32,362 bases of DNA from Segatella cerevisiae (lineage in GTDB: Bacteria; Bacteroidota; Bacteroidia; Bacteroidales; Bacteroidaceae), in NCBI RefSeq assembly GCF_024054555.1, contig NZ_JAMXLY010000042.1, positions 1 to 32,362 on the forward strand, read 5' to 3'. Of this stretch, positions 1 to 9,235 are shown one piece after another. The stretch's first letter is position 1, and each line of letters starts with the position of its first letter. Both the position numbers and the translations under genes were made by a program. The notes beneath the pieces were generated by a model that was not told the DNA's origin, made no database searches, and saw only the letters and a program-made list of their open reading frames with translations.

Positions 1-1133
<1,133 letters not shown>

Positions 1134-1147
1134 AAATTGTCTTTCCT

Positions 1148-1192
1148 GCGCCGCTTTCCGTGTCTCCCGTTAGGGAAACGGGGAAGCGGCGC
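1148..1192 (-). other. Hairpin just upstream of 16S (rRNA leader)
   Basis: GCGCCGCTTTCC (1148-1159) pairs with GGGGAAGCGGCGC (1180-1192), nine perfect GC-rich pairs extended by a wobble. It lies about 15 bases outside the mature 16S 5' end. It would form in the pre-rRNA transcribed from the minus strand and is probably a leader or processing structure; that role is inferred from position. Confidence 0.6.
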
Positions 1193-1281
1193 CTTTGTTC
1201 TGTTCAGGGTACCCTTCCGTTCCGACCGCGACTTTCGCCACAGCGGACGGACGGTTCTTTCTTCTTCTACGCTCGGGATCT

Positions 1282-1307
1282 GCCTGTGTACTCGAAAGTA
1301 CATAGGC
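1282..1307 (-). other. rRNA leader hairpin with UUCG tetraloop
   Basis: GCCT (1282-1285) pairs with AGGC (1304-1307), and TGTACT (1287-1292) pairs with AGTACA (1297-1302), with one A/C mismatch between the two segments. On the minus-strand transcript the four-base loop is UUCG, an extra-stable tetraloop. It lies between the predicted rRNA promoter and 16S, so it is part of the pre-rRNA leader. Confidence 0.6.
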
Positions 1308-1397
1308 AAGTCCCATTCTTGTACTGCCTGTCTGTTTTATGTGAATCTTTTCAAAGAACTCTTTCTTTCGCCCCCGGTTTTTTGCCGAAAGCGGTTG

Positions 1398-1429
1398 CAA
1401 AGGTATGCATTTCTTCTGAACCCTCCAAA
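1398..1429 (-). promoter_or_regulatory. Predicted rRNA operon promoter
   Basis: Read on the minus strand, TTTG (1426-1429) is followed after 20 bases by TACCTTTG (1398-1405). This matches the Bacteroidetes primary-sigma form TTTG-N19/20-TAnnTTTG. Transcription would begin near 1390, giving a leader of about 255 bases before 16S. Additional rRNA promoters further upstream are possible but were not identified. Confidence 0.65.
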
Positions 1430-1913
1430 TATTTGGGTGGAAAATTCAAACAATTTTTGAAACATTTCGACTTTATTGACAAAGGAAAGTCGGCTAAAAC
1501 ATACGATAAAAACTGCAAAAGGCAGTCTATATGACAATATATCAGTCATATACCATTTATATATAATAAAAATAGAAGCATTTTCAAATAGTTAATCTAT
1601 TTTTAGCCCAAACATCGAGGATTCTCGACAGATTAAACGAGTAGTACTAACAAAAATCTTGGCTAGATCAAACTTAAACAACTAAAACATTACCTTTAAC
1701 TCCTATTACGATCTTGGAATCTGGAGTCCGAAAGAGGAGAACCCATGACAACCAAGTTATCAAATAGCACATTAAAAACAGATGATATCCATTAAAAACT
1801 AAGCTGATAATATTCTTCAAGAACTAACAAAATAGAAATAAATGAAGTTTTTTCTCAAAGATTACTTAAATTTGCAACAGTCTATTGAAAAAATCAAAAA
1901 CCGATAAAACATC
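1430..1913. other. Gene-free AT-rich stretch upstream of the rRNA operon
   Basis: No reading frame here has a credible start, composition or recognisable product. The stretch is A-rich on the plus strand, as expected next to strong rRNA promoters, where UP-like sequence may lie. Only a short inverted repeat, TCGAG/CTCGA near 1616-1630, was noticed. Confidence 0.5.
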
Positions 1914-2133
1914 AACTTGTAAATTCCAATAATACATGTTAGACATAAAAGAAACCCAAACTCGTGAGTTCCTATAATAACGTTGGGAATAAAAGAAACA
2001 CAAAATGGTAAATTCCATAGTAACGTTAGACATAGGAGAAACATGAACTTGTGGTCCCCGATAGTAACATTGGAAATAAAAGAAACACGAAATAGAGAAT
2101 TTCTACAGAAACGTTGGAAATAAAGAAGACACG
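1914..2133. repeat. Five imperfect tandem repeats of about 44 bp
   Basis: Units begin near 1914, 1959, 2003, 2046 and 2090 (lengths 45, 44, 43, 44 and 44); the opening of a sixth degenerate unit is at 2134. Each unit holds, in the same order, a GTAAATTCC-like block, an AATAACGTT-like block and an ATAAAAGAAAC-like block. The period is not a multiple of three, and no convincing gene runs through it. The array ends about 85 bp before the SGNH hydrolase start and lies upstream of the rRNA operon on the other side. Its role is unknown; it may be regulatory or a decayed repeat. Confidence 0.75.
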
Positions 2134-2220
2134 AATGGGGTCTCCCCACAATATATATAATGTGTATCCCTGGAATATATAATAATGACTAGAATAAAAA
2201 TATCTATTGAAAAAACAAAA

Positions 2221-3066
2221 ATGAAGAAAACACTAACCTTATTATTATGCCTCATTCTGGTGTTGCCAGGAACGGCAAAAAAAACGACAACTGTCTCTAA
2301 CAACACCTTCGTGCATCCCTGGAGCGGAAAGCGTGTAGCCTACTTCGGAGATTCCATTACCGATCCAAATAATAAAGGATCTAAGAAAAAGTACTGGAAT
2401 TATCTGCAAGATCTATTGAGCATTACCCCTTACGTATATGCTATCAGCGGGCGGCAATGGAATGATATTCCACGGCAAGCACGTCAACTGCAAACCGAGC
2501 ACGGGAACCAGTTTGACGCGATACTCATTTTTATCGGAACCAACGATTTCAATGCTGCAGTACCCATAGGACAATGGTACACAGAGACAGAAGACTCTGT
2601 TATTGCAGCCGTTCATAAACCTCAAGCCAAAGTACTTCGCAGAAAGCGTACACCAAGTATGGACAGGGGTACATTCCGGGGGCGGATCAATATTGCGCTC
2701 AGTACGATCAAGAAAATGTTCCCAACCAAACAAGTTGTCTTGATGACACCTATCCATCGGGCCTATTTTTACGCAGGCAATACAAATATTCAGCCCACGG
2801 AAGAATTTCAAAATGCCTGTGGAGAATATTTTGACGCATACGTACAATCAGTAAAAGAAGCCGGCAACATCTGGGCGATGCCAGTCATCGATTTAAATGC
2901 CGATTCAGGACTTTACCCCGTCTATGACGAAAGCGCCGTTTATTTTCACACCTTAGACACCGATCGTCTGCATCCCAACGATGCCGGGCATTGGAGAATT
3001 GCCCAAACCCTATACTATCAACTAGCTGCACTTCCTTGTGACTTATCCTTTAAAAGTTTAAAATGA
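2221..3066 (+). CDS. Secreted SGNH/GDSL-family hydrolase
   Basis: This 281-residue protein starts with a typical signal peptide (MKKTLTLLLCLILVLPGTAKK). An in-frame ATG at 2185 would add 12 residues ahead of it, so 2221 is preferred. It has the SGNH blocks: GDSITD with the nucleophile Ser45, IGTND with Asn108, and DRLHPND with Asp248 and His251 near the C-terminus. Family members are esterases or lipases, including carbohydrate esterases that deacetylate plant polysaccharides; which activity applies cannot be read here. It is a single gene between a tandem repeat array and the convergent cytochrome bd operon. A hairpin follows at 3125-3157. I see no clear promoter of the TAnnTTTG type directly upstream. 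Confidence 0.85.
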   Translation: MKKTLTLLLCLILVLPGTAKKTTTVSNNTFVHPWSGKRVAYFGDSITDPNNKGSKKKYWNYLQDLLSITPYVYAISGRQWNDIPRQARQLQTEHGNQFDAILIFIGTNDFNAAVPIGQWYTETEDSVIAAVHKPQAKVLRRKRTPSMDRGTFRGRINIALSTIKKMFPTKQVVLMTPIHRAYFYAGNTNIQPTEEFQNACGEYFDAYVQSVKEAGNIWAMPVIDLNADSGLYPVYDESAVYFHTLDTDRLHPNDAGHWRIAQTLYYQLAALPCDLSFKSLK

Positions 3067-3124
3067 CATACCATTCAATCGTTAGAGTCTATTGAGCTAT
3101 CAGATAGTATATTTTGAACATCAA

Positions 3125-3157
3125 GAAAGCGATGCTGCCCCATGCGGCATTGCTTTC
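3125..3157 (+). terminator. Hairpin after the SGNH hydrolase gene
   Basis: GAAAGCGATGCTGC (3125-3138) pairs along its full length, with two G-U pairs, with GCGGCATTGCTTTC (3144-3157) around a five-base loop. It lies 58 bases past the stop codon. No strong T-run follows, so termination is inferred from the stem and its placement between convergent genes. Confidence 0.6.
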
Positions 3158-3266
3158 TATAATAAATGTCAGGCGTCAAAAAGAATCAGTAGTTTTTAAA
3201 TAAGCCATCCTTTCAAAGCCAGGACAAACCCTTTAAGACAGAATCAAACAAGACATATAAAACCAA

Positions 3267-3302
3267 TTCAGGGCAGCAGTCCATTAAGACCACCACCCTG
3301 AA
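3267..3302 (-). terminator. Terminator of the cytochrome bd operon
   Basis: TTCAGGG (3267-3273) and CCCTGAA (3296-3302) form a perfect 7-bp outer stem, with further internal pairing, about 30 bases past the cydB stop. On the minus strand the stem is followed by a T-rich tail, TTGGTTTTATA. Confidence 0.65.
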
Positions 3303-3332
3303 ATTCACACATATTAGAGAGATATGTATTTA

Positions 3333-4475
3333 TTAATAAGCCGTATCCTTTTTAATATCAGAGTCATTGATTTTCTTCTTATCAATAGCACGCCATGCGA
3401 AATAGATATAGACGAAAACGACAGGCAAGAACAAAGAAACATAAAACATCGCCTGAAGAGTCGTCTTGCTGCTACAACTATTCGCAATAGTCAAAGAACT
3501 TTGCAAATCAATATTTGAAGGATAAAATGCCGTATTGTTCCAACCAGCAATCAGGAAAAGGACAAACACAGCCAGAACTACTCCAAAGCCAGCCGGCCAT
3601 ATTCCCTTGATATAAGTCTTGCTGAAAATAGTACGGATAACACCGAACAACAGCAAAACGACGCCCACTAGAAAGACCAAAAGCAACGGCCACATTGTGA
3701 GCAGGTTTTTCAAATACTTCATCGGTTCCATAAAGATCAGTCCAGTTGCAGGTTGATAGGCGAAGCCGTTTTTCAGAAGAGTCCGAACCAAGAATGTCAG
3801 GAAGAACACCAAAAAGGCGATTGTGTTATAGATCAAATGCCTGTGAGCCCTTGTCCGAATTGTTTCATCCGCCACATTATTAATAAGGTAAAGCAATCCG
3901 AGAACACGTGCCAGTAAAAAGACAGCTATTCCAAAAATCACATTCCACGGATCCAACAGAGCATCGAGTCCATTACTGGCATTAGCCCAGCGGCTGATGA
4001 CAGGTTGAAGACTGTTGATCATATTCATCTTGTTGACGATGAAATTAGACCCATCAAAGAATGTAGCCACAGCGCCCCCCAAGAGCAATGGTCCCAGAAC
4101 GCCATTGACAATCAGGCAAATCTGAAAAGTTTTCGGTCCCAGGAAATTACCCAATTTATTTTGGAACTCATAACTCACAGCCTGAGCGACAAAAGTGAAG
4201 AGGATAATCATCCACAACCAATAAGCTCCGCCAAAGCTCGTACTATAAAACAGAGGGAATGAAGCAAAGAAAGAAGCCCCGAAAGTCACTAAAGTCGTGA
4301 AGGTAATCTCCCACTTCCGTCCCGTAGAATTAATGACGAGACGTCGCTCCTCAGGCGTTTTACCCAAATCAAAGATCAGGCTGTTAGCCCCCTGGACGAA
4401 GAGCAGGAATACGAGGAATGCCCCCAGTAAACTAATTACCAACCACCAGTATTGTTGAAGAAATGAATATGTCAT
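3333..4475 (-). CDS. cydB: Cytochrome bd ubiquinol/menaquinol oxidase subunit II
   Basis: This 380-residue, highly hydrophobic protein has about nine membrane segments and the N-terminal motif LLFVQGANSLIFDLGKT, which I recognise as the Bacteroidetes CydB form. CydB partners CydA in the inner-membrane quinol oxidase that reduces oxygen to water. The complex gives nanaerobic respiration and oxygen scavenging in Bacteroides-like anaerobes. It starts 11 bases after the cydA stop, so the two are almost certainly co-transcribed, and a hairpin terminator follows. Length and order match the usual DUF4492-cydA-cydB arrangement. Confidence 0.95.
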   Translation of the reverse strand: MTYSFLQQYWWLVISLLGAFLVFLLFVQGANSLIFDLGKTPEERRLVINSTGRKWEITFTTLVTFGASFFASFPLFYSTSFGGAYWLWMIILFTFVAQAVSYEFQNKLGNFLGPKTFQICLIVNGVLGPLLLGGAVATFFDGSNFIVNKMNMINSLQPVISRWANASNGLDALLDPWNVIFGIAVFLLARVLGLLYLINNVADETIRTRAHRHLIYNTIAFLVFFLTFLVRTLLKNGFAYQPATGLIFMEPMKYLKNLLTMWPLLLVFLVGVVLLLFGVIRTIFSKTYIKGIWPAGFGVVLAVFVLFLIAGWNNTAFYPSNIDLQSSLTIANSCSSKTTLQAMFYVSLFLPVVFVYIYFAWRAIDKKKINDSDIKKDTAY

Positions 4476-4486
4476 AATCTGATTAT

Positions 4487-6049
4487 TTAAGCATTAACCT
4501 TTAGTGTATCACTCTCCGTATAGTCCGGACCTTTCTTAATCTGTTTGCAAAGAATACAGATCTCCACGGCCAGCATAGCCGTGAACAAGATAAGGAAGAT
4601 GAAGAAAGTCAGGGCCACGGAACCAGAATGCAAATCAGAGACAGCCACCCAAGTCGGCAGCATATCCTGGATCGTCCAAGGTTGTCGTCCAAATTCAGCT
4701 ACCAGCCAACCCGATTCACTCGCCAGATAAGTCAGAGGCAGGAAAATGATCGATATCACAGACAGCCAACGATAGCGACTGATATCTTTCTTTTTGACCA
4801 TCCACAGATCCACGATAAAGAAGAGGATCAAGAGAAAGCCAATTCCGACCATTGCACGAAATGCCCAGAAATTCACGGGGATAAAAGGTACGATCTGATG
4901 CGGATTTTTGACATATCCATATCCGAAATACTTGATATTATCCATTACCGTCTTTTTCGTGACAGCATCTTTCTTGCCGCTACGGTATTGCGTCAGGGCA
5001 ACAATCGCCTTTTTGCCCATTGCCATTTTCTGTTTTACAGAAGGCTCCCGAGAACCATCAGGCAACTTATAACCATTGAGTATGTCATTGATTCCAGGTA
5101 CATAACCATTCAGGCTTCTGGTGGACAACAGAGAAAGACCATGAGGAACCCCCAATTTCAAAGAAGCCTCCTTTTCATTCACATAATCAGGTTGCTTAAA
5201 TGGGTTCACGGCAGCTACGACCGTCAAACTCTTGCCATTTCCACCATTATAAAGCGCTTCCATAGAAGCCAATTTCATCGGTTGCGTTTTAGAGACCATA
5301 TAAGCTGAATTATCCCCCAACGCTACTGTCAGCACAGAAGAGACAAGTCCGACGATTGTCGCAATCTTGATGCTCTCCTTAGCCAATTTCACTTCCCTGT
5401 GTTTCAGCAAATACCAACTGCTCACAGCGACGCAGAAGACAGCTCCTATGACCCAGGAAGAAGTAACGGTATGGAAGAACTTATCCACCGCAAAAGGAGA
5501 AAGAGCGATGTCAGCGAAAGAACTCATCTCAAAGCGCATCGTATCAGGATTGAATACAGAACCGACAGGGTCCTGCATCCATGCATTTGCCACCAGAATC
5601 CACCAAGCCGAAAGCGTGGCGCCTAAACCAGTCAGCCAAGTAGAGGCCAGATGGAATCCGGGAGAGACTTTCTGCCAACCGAAAAACATGACAGCCACGA
5701 AAGTAGACTCCATAAAGAATGCGAATATACCTTCAATGGCCAAAGGGGCACCGAAGACATCCCCCACGAACCAGGAATAATTACTCCAATTCGTTCCAAA
5801 CTCAAACTCCAGAATAATACCTGTAGCCACCCCCATTGCAAAGTTAATCCCGAAAAGACGTTGCCAAAAGCGGGCTGCATCTTTCCAGAAAGCTTTCCGA
5901 GTACGGTAGTAACACGTCTCTACAATGCCCATAATAACGGCCAACCCCAGAGTCAGCGGAACGAACAGCCAGTGATATATAGCCGTCAGAGCGAACTGCG
6001 CCCGGGACCAGTCGATTGTTGAGGTTGTAATATCCAATAGGTTTATCAT
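4487..6049 (-). CDS. cydA: Cytochrome bd oxidase subunit I
   Basis: This 520-residue membrane protein carries the haem and quinol sites of the bd oxidase. Visible landmarks are His26 (E. coli His19), the conserved GAPLAIEG...FFMEST block with Glu106 and Glu114, His193 (E. coli His186) in KFFHT, Met400 (E. coli Met393) in FRAMVG, and the GRQPW motif at 454-458. The E. coli equivalences come from motif matching, not alignment. It oxidises menaquinol, presumably, and reduces oxygen in the inner membrane. It is preceded by the DUF4492 gene (78-base gap) and followed closely by cydB. Nothing suggests loss of function. Confidence 0.97.
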   Translation of the reverse strand: MINLLDITTSTIDWSRAQFALTAIYHWLFVPLTLGLAVIMGIVETCYYRTRKAFWKDAARFWQRLFGINFAMGVATGIILEFEFGTNWSNYSWFVGDVFGAPLAIEGIFAFFMESTFVAVMFFGWQKVSPGFHLASTWLTGLGATLSAWWILVANAWMQDPVGSVFNPDTMRFEMSSFADIALSPFAVDKFFHTVTSSWVIGAVFCVAVSSWYLLKHREVKLAKESIKIATIVGLVSSVLTVALGDNSAYMVSKTQPMKLASMEALYNGGNGKSLTVVAAVNPFKQPDYVNEKEASLKLGVPHGLSLLSTRSLNGYVPGINDILNGYKLPDGSREPSVKQKMAMGKKAIVALTQYRSGKKDAVTKKTVMDNIKYFGYGYVKNPHQIVPFIPVNFWAFRAMVGIGFLLILFFIVDLWMVKKKDISRYRWLSVISIIFLPLTYLASESGWLVAEFGRQPWTIQDMLPTWVAVSDLHSGSVALTFFIFLILFTAMLAVEICILCKQIKKGPDYTESDTLKVNA

Positions 6050-6127
6050 ACCATTATGATTTATAAATTAATATTGATTATTCTATGTCATCGCATTGAA
6101 GGCACCATCAAGAGAAGGTCACCCAAC

Positions 6128-6379
6128 TTATTTCCCCTGCACATGAAGCACATCAGCAGGTGCTTTTCTGCCGAGGACTTGTTCAGATACGAATTGACTC
6201 TCTTGTCCCTTCTTTGCATGATGATTGATAAAGTCAGGAAAGAAAAAGACCTTTAATATCGCGAAGATAATAAAGAGTTTGATCAAGATAACGGTCCAAA
6301 GTGTCTTTCCTACTGTCATATCACGAAAACCATCATAATATAGGTGGAAAACAGAAGATAGTAATTTATTTCGTTTCAT
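6128..6379 (-). CDS. DUF4492-family small membrane protein, cyd operon
   Basis: This 83-residue protein has one strong membrane segment (about residues 27-48) after a short N-terminus containing YYDGFRDMTVGKTLW, which I recognise as the DUF4492 family. DUF4492 genes are regularly found immediately upstream of cydA in Bacteroidetes, as here. An accessory role in bd oxidase assembly or stability, comparable to CydX, is an inference from gene order and size. A TAnnTTTG promoter box lies just upstream of its start, so it is the first gene of the operon. Confidence 0.85.
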   Translation of the reverse strand: MKRNKLLSSVFHLYYDGFRDMTVGKTLWTVILIKLFIIFAILKVFFFPDFINHHAKKGQESQFVSEQVLGRKAPADVLHVQGK

Positions 6380-6405
6380 ACATATTACAGTTCACGGTAA
6401 CGATG

Positions 6406-6413
6406 CAAAGTTA
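6406..6413 (-). promoter_or_regulatory. -7 box of the DUF4492-cydA-cydB operon
   Basis: On the minus strand the sequence is TAACTTTG, an exact TAnnTTTG match, placing the start of transcription near 6400 and leaving a leader of about 20 bases before the ATG at 6379. No good -33 TTTG was found at the expected spacing. Confidence 0.55.
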
Positions 6414-6494
6414 GAAAAATAATTTGAACGTTGGTCCTTTTTTCGCTAAAAATATTACATTTAATTCATTTAACTGTAAACCCTTACTTTTTTC

Positions 6495-6525
6495 TTGGTT
6501 AATTAACATAAATACATTACATTTG
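6495..6525 (+). promoter_or_regulatory. Promoter of the TolC/HlyD/ABC-2 operon
   Basis: TTGG (6495-6498) is separated by 19 bases from TACATTTG (6518-6525), matching the Bacteroidetes TTTG-N19-TAnnTTTG form with one change in the upstream box. Transcription would start near 6532, giving an unusually long leader of about 190 bases before the tolC-like start codon. Confidence 0.6.
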
Positions 6526-6572
6526 CATCATGTATATAGAGAAACAATAGCTATTATAAGAGTAGGAGCAAG

Positions 6573-6609
6573 TTTGCTTATTCGATTACTATCGGTGAAT
6601 TTGAGCAAA
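6573..6609 (+). other. Hairpin in the export-operon leader
   Basis: TTTGCT (6573-6578) pairs with AGCAAA (6604-6609); inside it ATTC (6580-6583) pairs with GAAT (6597-6600), and GAT with ATC closes a four-base loop. It lies in the predicted 5' leader. It could be a regulatory RNA structure or an operator; neither can be decided by reading. Confidence 0.4.
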
Positions 6610-6719
6610 AACAGAGTTACTGTCCTACAAAGAATTATAAGCAAGAAGTAGTGTCTGATAGAGAGACACGATGCTTACAAAAGTTAAATCCATATCATTC
6701 AAGGATTGAATTCATGTTC

Positions 6720-8207
6720 ATGAAGAAATTATCAACAATTGTCGCCTTATTAGGAGTTCTGCTACCTGCAACAGCGCAACAGACATTCAGCCTGCAGGAT
6801 TGTAGAGAGATGGCCCTACGCAACAACAAGCAGCTTAACATTTCCAAATTGAATGAGAAAGTAGCCTATAACACGCAGAAAGCAATGCGCACCAAGTACT
6901 TGCCCAAAGTTGACGCTATTGGCGGTTACCAGTATTTCAACCGGGAAATATCCTTACTTGACAGCAAGCAAAAGGATGCTTTAAGCAACTTGGGCACCAA
7001 TGCCGTAGGCGGTTTCAGTTCAGGAGCTTCAGACTTCATCAACTCTTTAGTCCAGCAAGGGCTTATTACGCCTCAGATGGCCCAGCAACTTGCCGGTCTT
7101 TTACAACAACTTGGTCCTTCAATGAGTCAATTTGGAAACCAAATCGGAAACCAAATTAAAAACGCATTGCGAACAGATACCCACAATATCTGGTCAGGCT
7201 CCGTCATGATCAGAGAGCCGATCTATATGGGCGGTGCCATCAATTCCGCAAACAAGATTGCAGACATCAACCAGCAGTTGGCTGCCAACGGCGTCGACTT
7301 CACCACACAGAACACCTTATATAATACTGATCAAGCCTACTGGATGGTCGTATCACTCAAGCAGAAGCAAGACCTAGTCTACAGCTACCGCACACTCGTC
7401 AAGAAACTCAGCAATGATGTTCACAAAATGATTGCCCAGGGGGTTGCGACCAAGTCCGACGGACTTCAGGTAGACGTAAAGGTGAATGAAGCAGACATGC
7501 AGGTGACGCAGATTGAAGACGGATTGTCACTCAGCAAGATGTACCTTTGCCAACTTTGCGGGCTTCCCCTTGATAAGGATATTCGCCTGGCTGATGAGAA
7601 CAAGAAAGACCTGACAGCCCGCGAGGTGCCGATCATCCAGCCCACCGATTCAGACCTGATGTCACGACCGGAAATCAGAATCTTGCAAAACACCTTGGAT
7701 ATCAGCAAGCAGAACACCAAACTCGTCAGGTCAGAATACCTGCCCCATGTGATGGCGACGGGAGGATATATTGTATCAAGTCCGAACGTACTCAACGGAT
7801 TTGAGAAAAAGCTATCAGGCCTTTGGAATATCGGAATAACCGTCCAAGTCCCCTTATGGAGTTGGAATGAAGGAGCGTATAAGGTCAGGGCAGCCAAAGC
7901 TGCATCAAACATTGCAGAAATGCAAATAGCCGATACGCGGGAAAAGATACAATTACAGATCTCTCAAAGCAAATTCAAGATAAAAGAAGCGCATAAGAGG
8001 TTCGACATGAGCACTCAGAATCTGAGGAGCGCTGACGAGAACCTCCGCTCTGCCACCTTGGGATTCAAGGAAGGCATTATGAATGTCACGGATGTCATGA
8101 GAGCCCAGACGGCATGGCAGCAAGCCCAAAGTCAGAAGATCGATGCAGAGATCGACTTGGAACTTGCGCAGACAGAATTGCAGAAAGCTCTTGGTACTTT
8201 AAAATAA
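6720..8207 (+). CDS. TolC-family outer-membrane efflux protein
   Basis: From the ATG at 6720 (another at 6714 is possible) the protein is 495 residues, with signal peptide MKKLSTIVALLGVLLPATAQ. The frame is open further upstream, but that part lies in the leader and looks non-coding. The body has the two-fold outer-membrane efflux protein pattern of long amphipathic helices, ending in a heptad-rich helix with VTDVMRAQTAWQQAQ. A Gly/Gln/Asn-rich insertion of about 80 residues follows the first helix, a feature of Bacteroidetes TolC-like proteins. It forms the outer-membrane duct for the HlyD-like adaptor encoded 27 bases downstream and the two ABC-2 permeases after it. Substrate unknown. Confidence 0.92.
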   Translation: MKKLSTIVALLGVLLPATAQQTFSLQDCREMALRNNKQLNISKLNEKVAYNTQKAMRTKYLPKVDAIGGYQYFNREISLLDSKQKDALSNLGTNAVGGFSSGASDFINSLVQQGLITPQMAQQLAGLLQQLGPSMSQFGNQIGNQIKNALRTDTHNIWSGSVMIREPIYMGGAINSANKIADINQQLAANGVDFTTQNTLYNTDQAYWMVVSLKQKQDLVYSYRTLVKKLSNDVHKMIAQGVATKSDGLQVDVKVNEADMQVTQIEDGLSLSKMYLCQLCGLPLDKDIRLADENKKDLTAREVPIIQPTDSDLMSRPEIRILQNTLDISKQNTKLVRSEYLPHVMATGGYIVSSPNVLNGFEKKLSGLWNIGITVQVPLWSWNEGAYKVRAAKAASNIAEMQIADTREKIQLQISQSKFKIKEAHKRFDMSTQNLRSADENLRSATLGFKEGIMNVTDVMRAQTAWQQAQSQKIDAEIDLELAQTELQKALGTLK

Positions 8208-8234
8208 TAACAGAAATAAAAATCACGCTATATT

Positions 8235-9224
8235 ATGTCAGCGAAATCACAACATAACAACATTATGCTCGCAGCCCTAGGATTTACCTTGGTCGTTGTC
8301 GTTGTGGGCATTATCGGTTTTTTCACTTTTGGAAAGCAAGACGACATCATCCAAGGAGAAGTGGAAGTTTCTGAATACCGAGTATCCAGCAAATTACCAG
8401 GGCGTATCATAGAGCTCAGGGTAAAAGAAGGGGACTATGTCCATGTAGGAGACACCCTTGCCGTCCTTCAAGTTCCGGAAGTGTCCGCACAGAAGCAAGT
8501 AGCCGAAGCTACAGGACAGGCGACACAAGCCATGCAAGACCTCACAGATGCAGGAGCCCGCAAGCAGCAGATCGAAGCAGCCTACCAAGGTTTGCAGGCA
8601 GCCGTTTCAGCACGGACCATTGCCCAGAAGACCTACTCCCGTATGCAGAACCTCTACAATGAAGGTGTCATTGCAGGGCAGAAACGCGATGAAGCCCTGG
8701 CGGCCTATCAAGCCACAAAGGCCCAAGTCAAAGGAGCCCAAGCCCAGTATGACCTCGCCAAGAGCGGAGCCCGCAGCCAGGAAAAGCAAATTGCGGCCCA
8801 CAACACGCAAGCAGCCCAATATGCAGTAAAGGTCGTCAACTCCCTTTTGAAAGAAACTGTCCAGATTTCGACTGTCGAAGGAGAAGTTTCCGATGTTTAT
8901 CCTGAAGTAGGAGAACTCGTCACCATGGGGTCACCGATCATGAGCATCAACATCATGGATGACCTTTGGGGCGATTTCAACGTCAGGGAAGACCATCTGA
9001 AACACCTGAACCTCGGTCAGACCTTCACGGCATACGTCCCGGCATTTGACAAATACATCAAGATGCGGGTCTACTATATCAAAGACGAAGGATCCTATGC
9101 TACCTGGAAAGCGACAAAGACCACCGGGCAGTACGATCTGAAGACATTTGAAGTCAAAGCAAGGCCCATCACCCAATTGGAAGGCTTAAGGCCTGGTATG
9201 AGCCTGATTATCAAAAAGAAATAA
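8235..9224 (+). CDS. HlyD-family periplasmic adaptor (membrane fusion protein)
   Basis: This 329-residue protein has one N-terminal membrane anchor (about residues 10-32). It then has a biotinyl-lipoyl-like half (SSKLPGRIIELRVKEGDYVHVGDTLA, split around residues 51-76), a long alpha-helical hairpin rich in Ala, Gln and Lys (about 84-200), the second lipoyl half with GEVSDVYPEVGELVTMGSP, and a C-terminal beta-barrel. This order defines HlyD/EmrA-type adaptors linking an inner-membrane transporter to TolC. Gene spacing shows one operon with the flanking tolC-like and permease genes. Its closest E. coli architecture is YbhG of the ybhGFSR system. Confidence 0.92.
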   Translation: MSAKSQHNNIMLAALGFTLVVVVVGIIGFFTFGKQDDIIQGEVEVSEYRVSSKLPGRIIELRVKEGDYVHVGDTLAVLQVPEVSAQKQVAEATGQATQAMQDLTDAGARKQQIEAAYQGLQAAVSARTIAQKTYSRMQNLYNEGVIAGQKRDEALAAYQATKAQVKGAQAQYDLAKSGARSQEKQIAAHNTQAAQYAVKVVNSLLKETVQISTVEGEVSDVYPEVGELVTMGSPIMSINIMDDLWGDFNVREDHLKHLNLGQTFTAYVPAFDKYIKMRVYYIKDEGSYATWKATKTTGQYDLKTFEVKARPITQLEGLRPGMSLIIKKK

Positions 9225-9235
9225 AAGGTAAACCA

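Noticed and set aside
1914..2133. Possibility that the repeat array is a CRISPR
   Set aside because: Whole units are repeated with drift and there are no unique spacers between invariant repeats; no cas genes are present.
1862..2149. Minus-strand 95-residue frame with repeated FLLCLT-like segments
   Set aside because: It runs through the 44-bp tandem repeats, has no plausible start context or homology, and its hydrophobic look comes from the AT-rich repeat.
6400..6720. Possible invertible promoter region before the export operon
   Set aside because: No pair of matching inverted repeats flanks the promoter and no recombinase gene is nearby.
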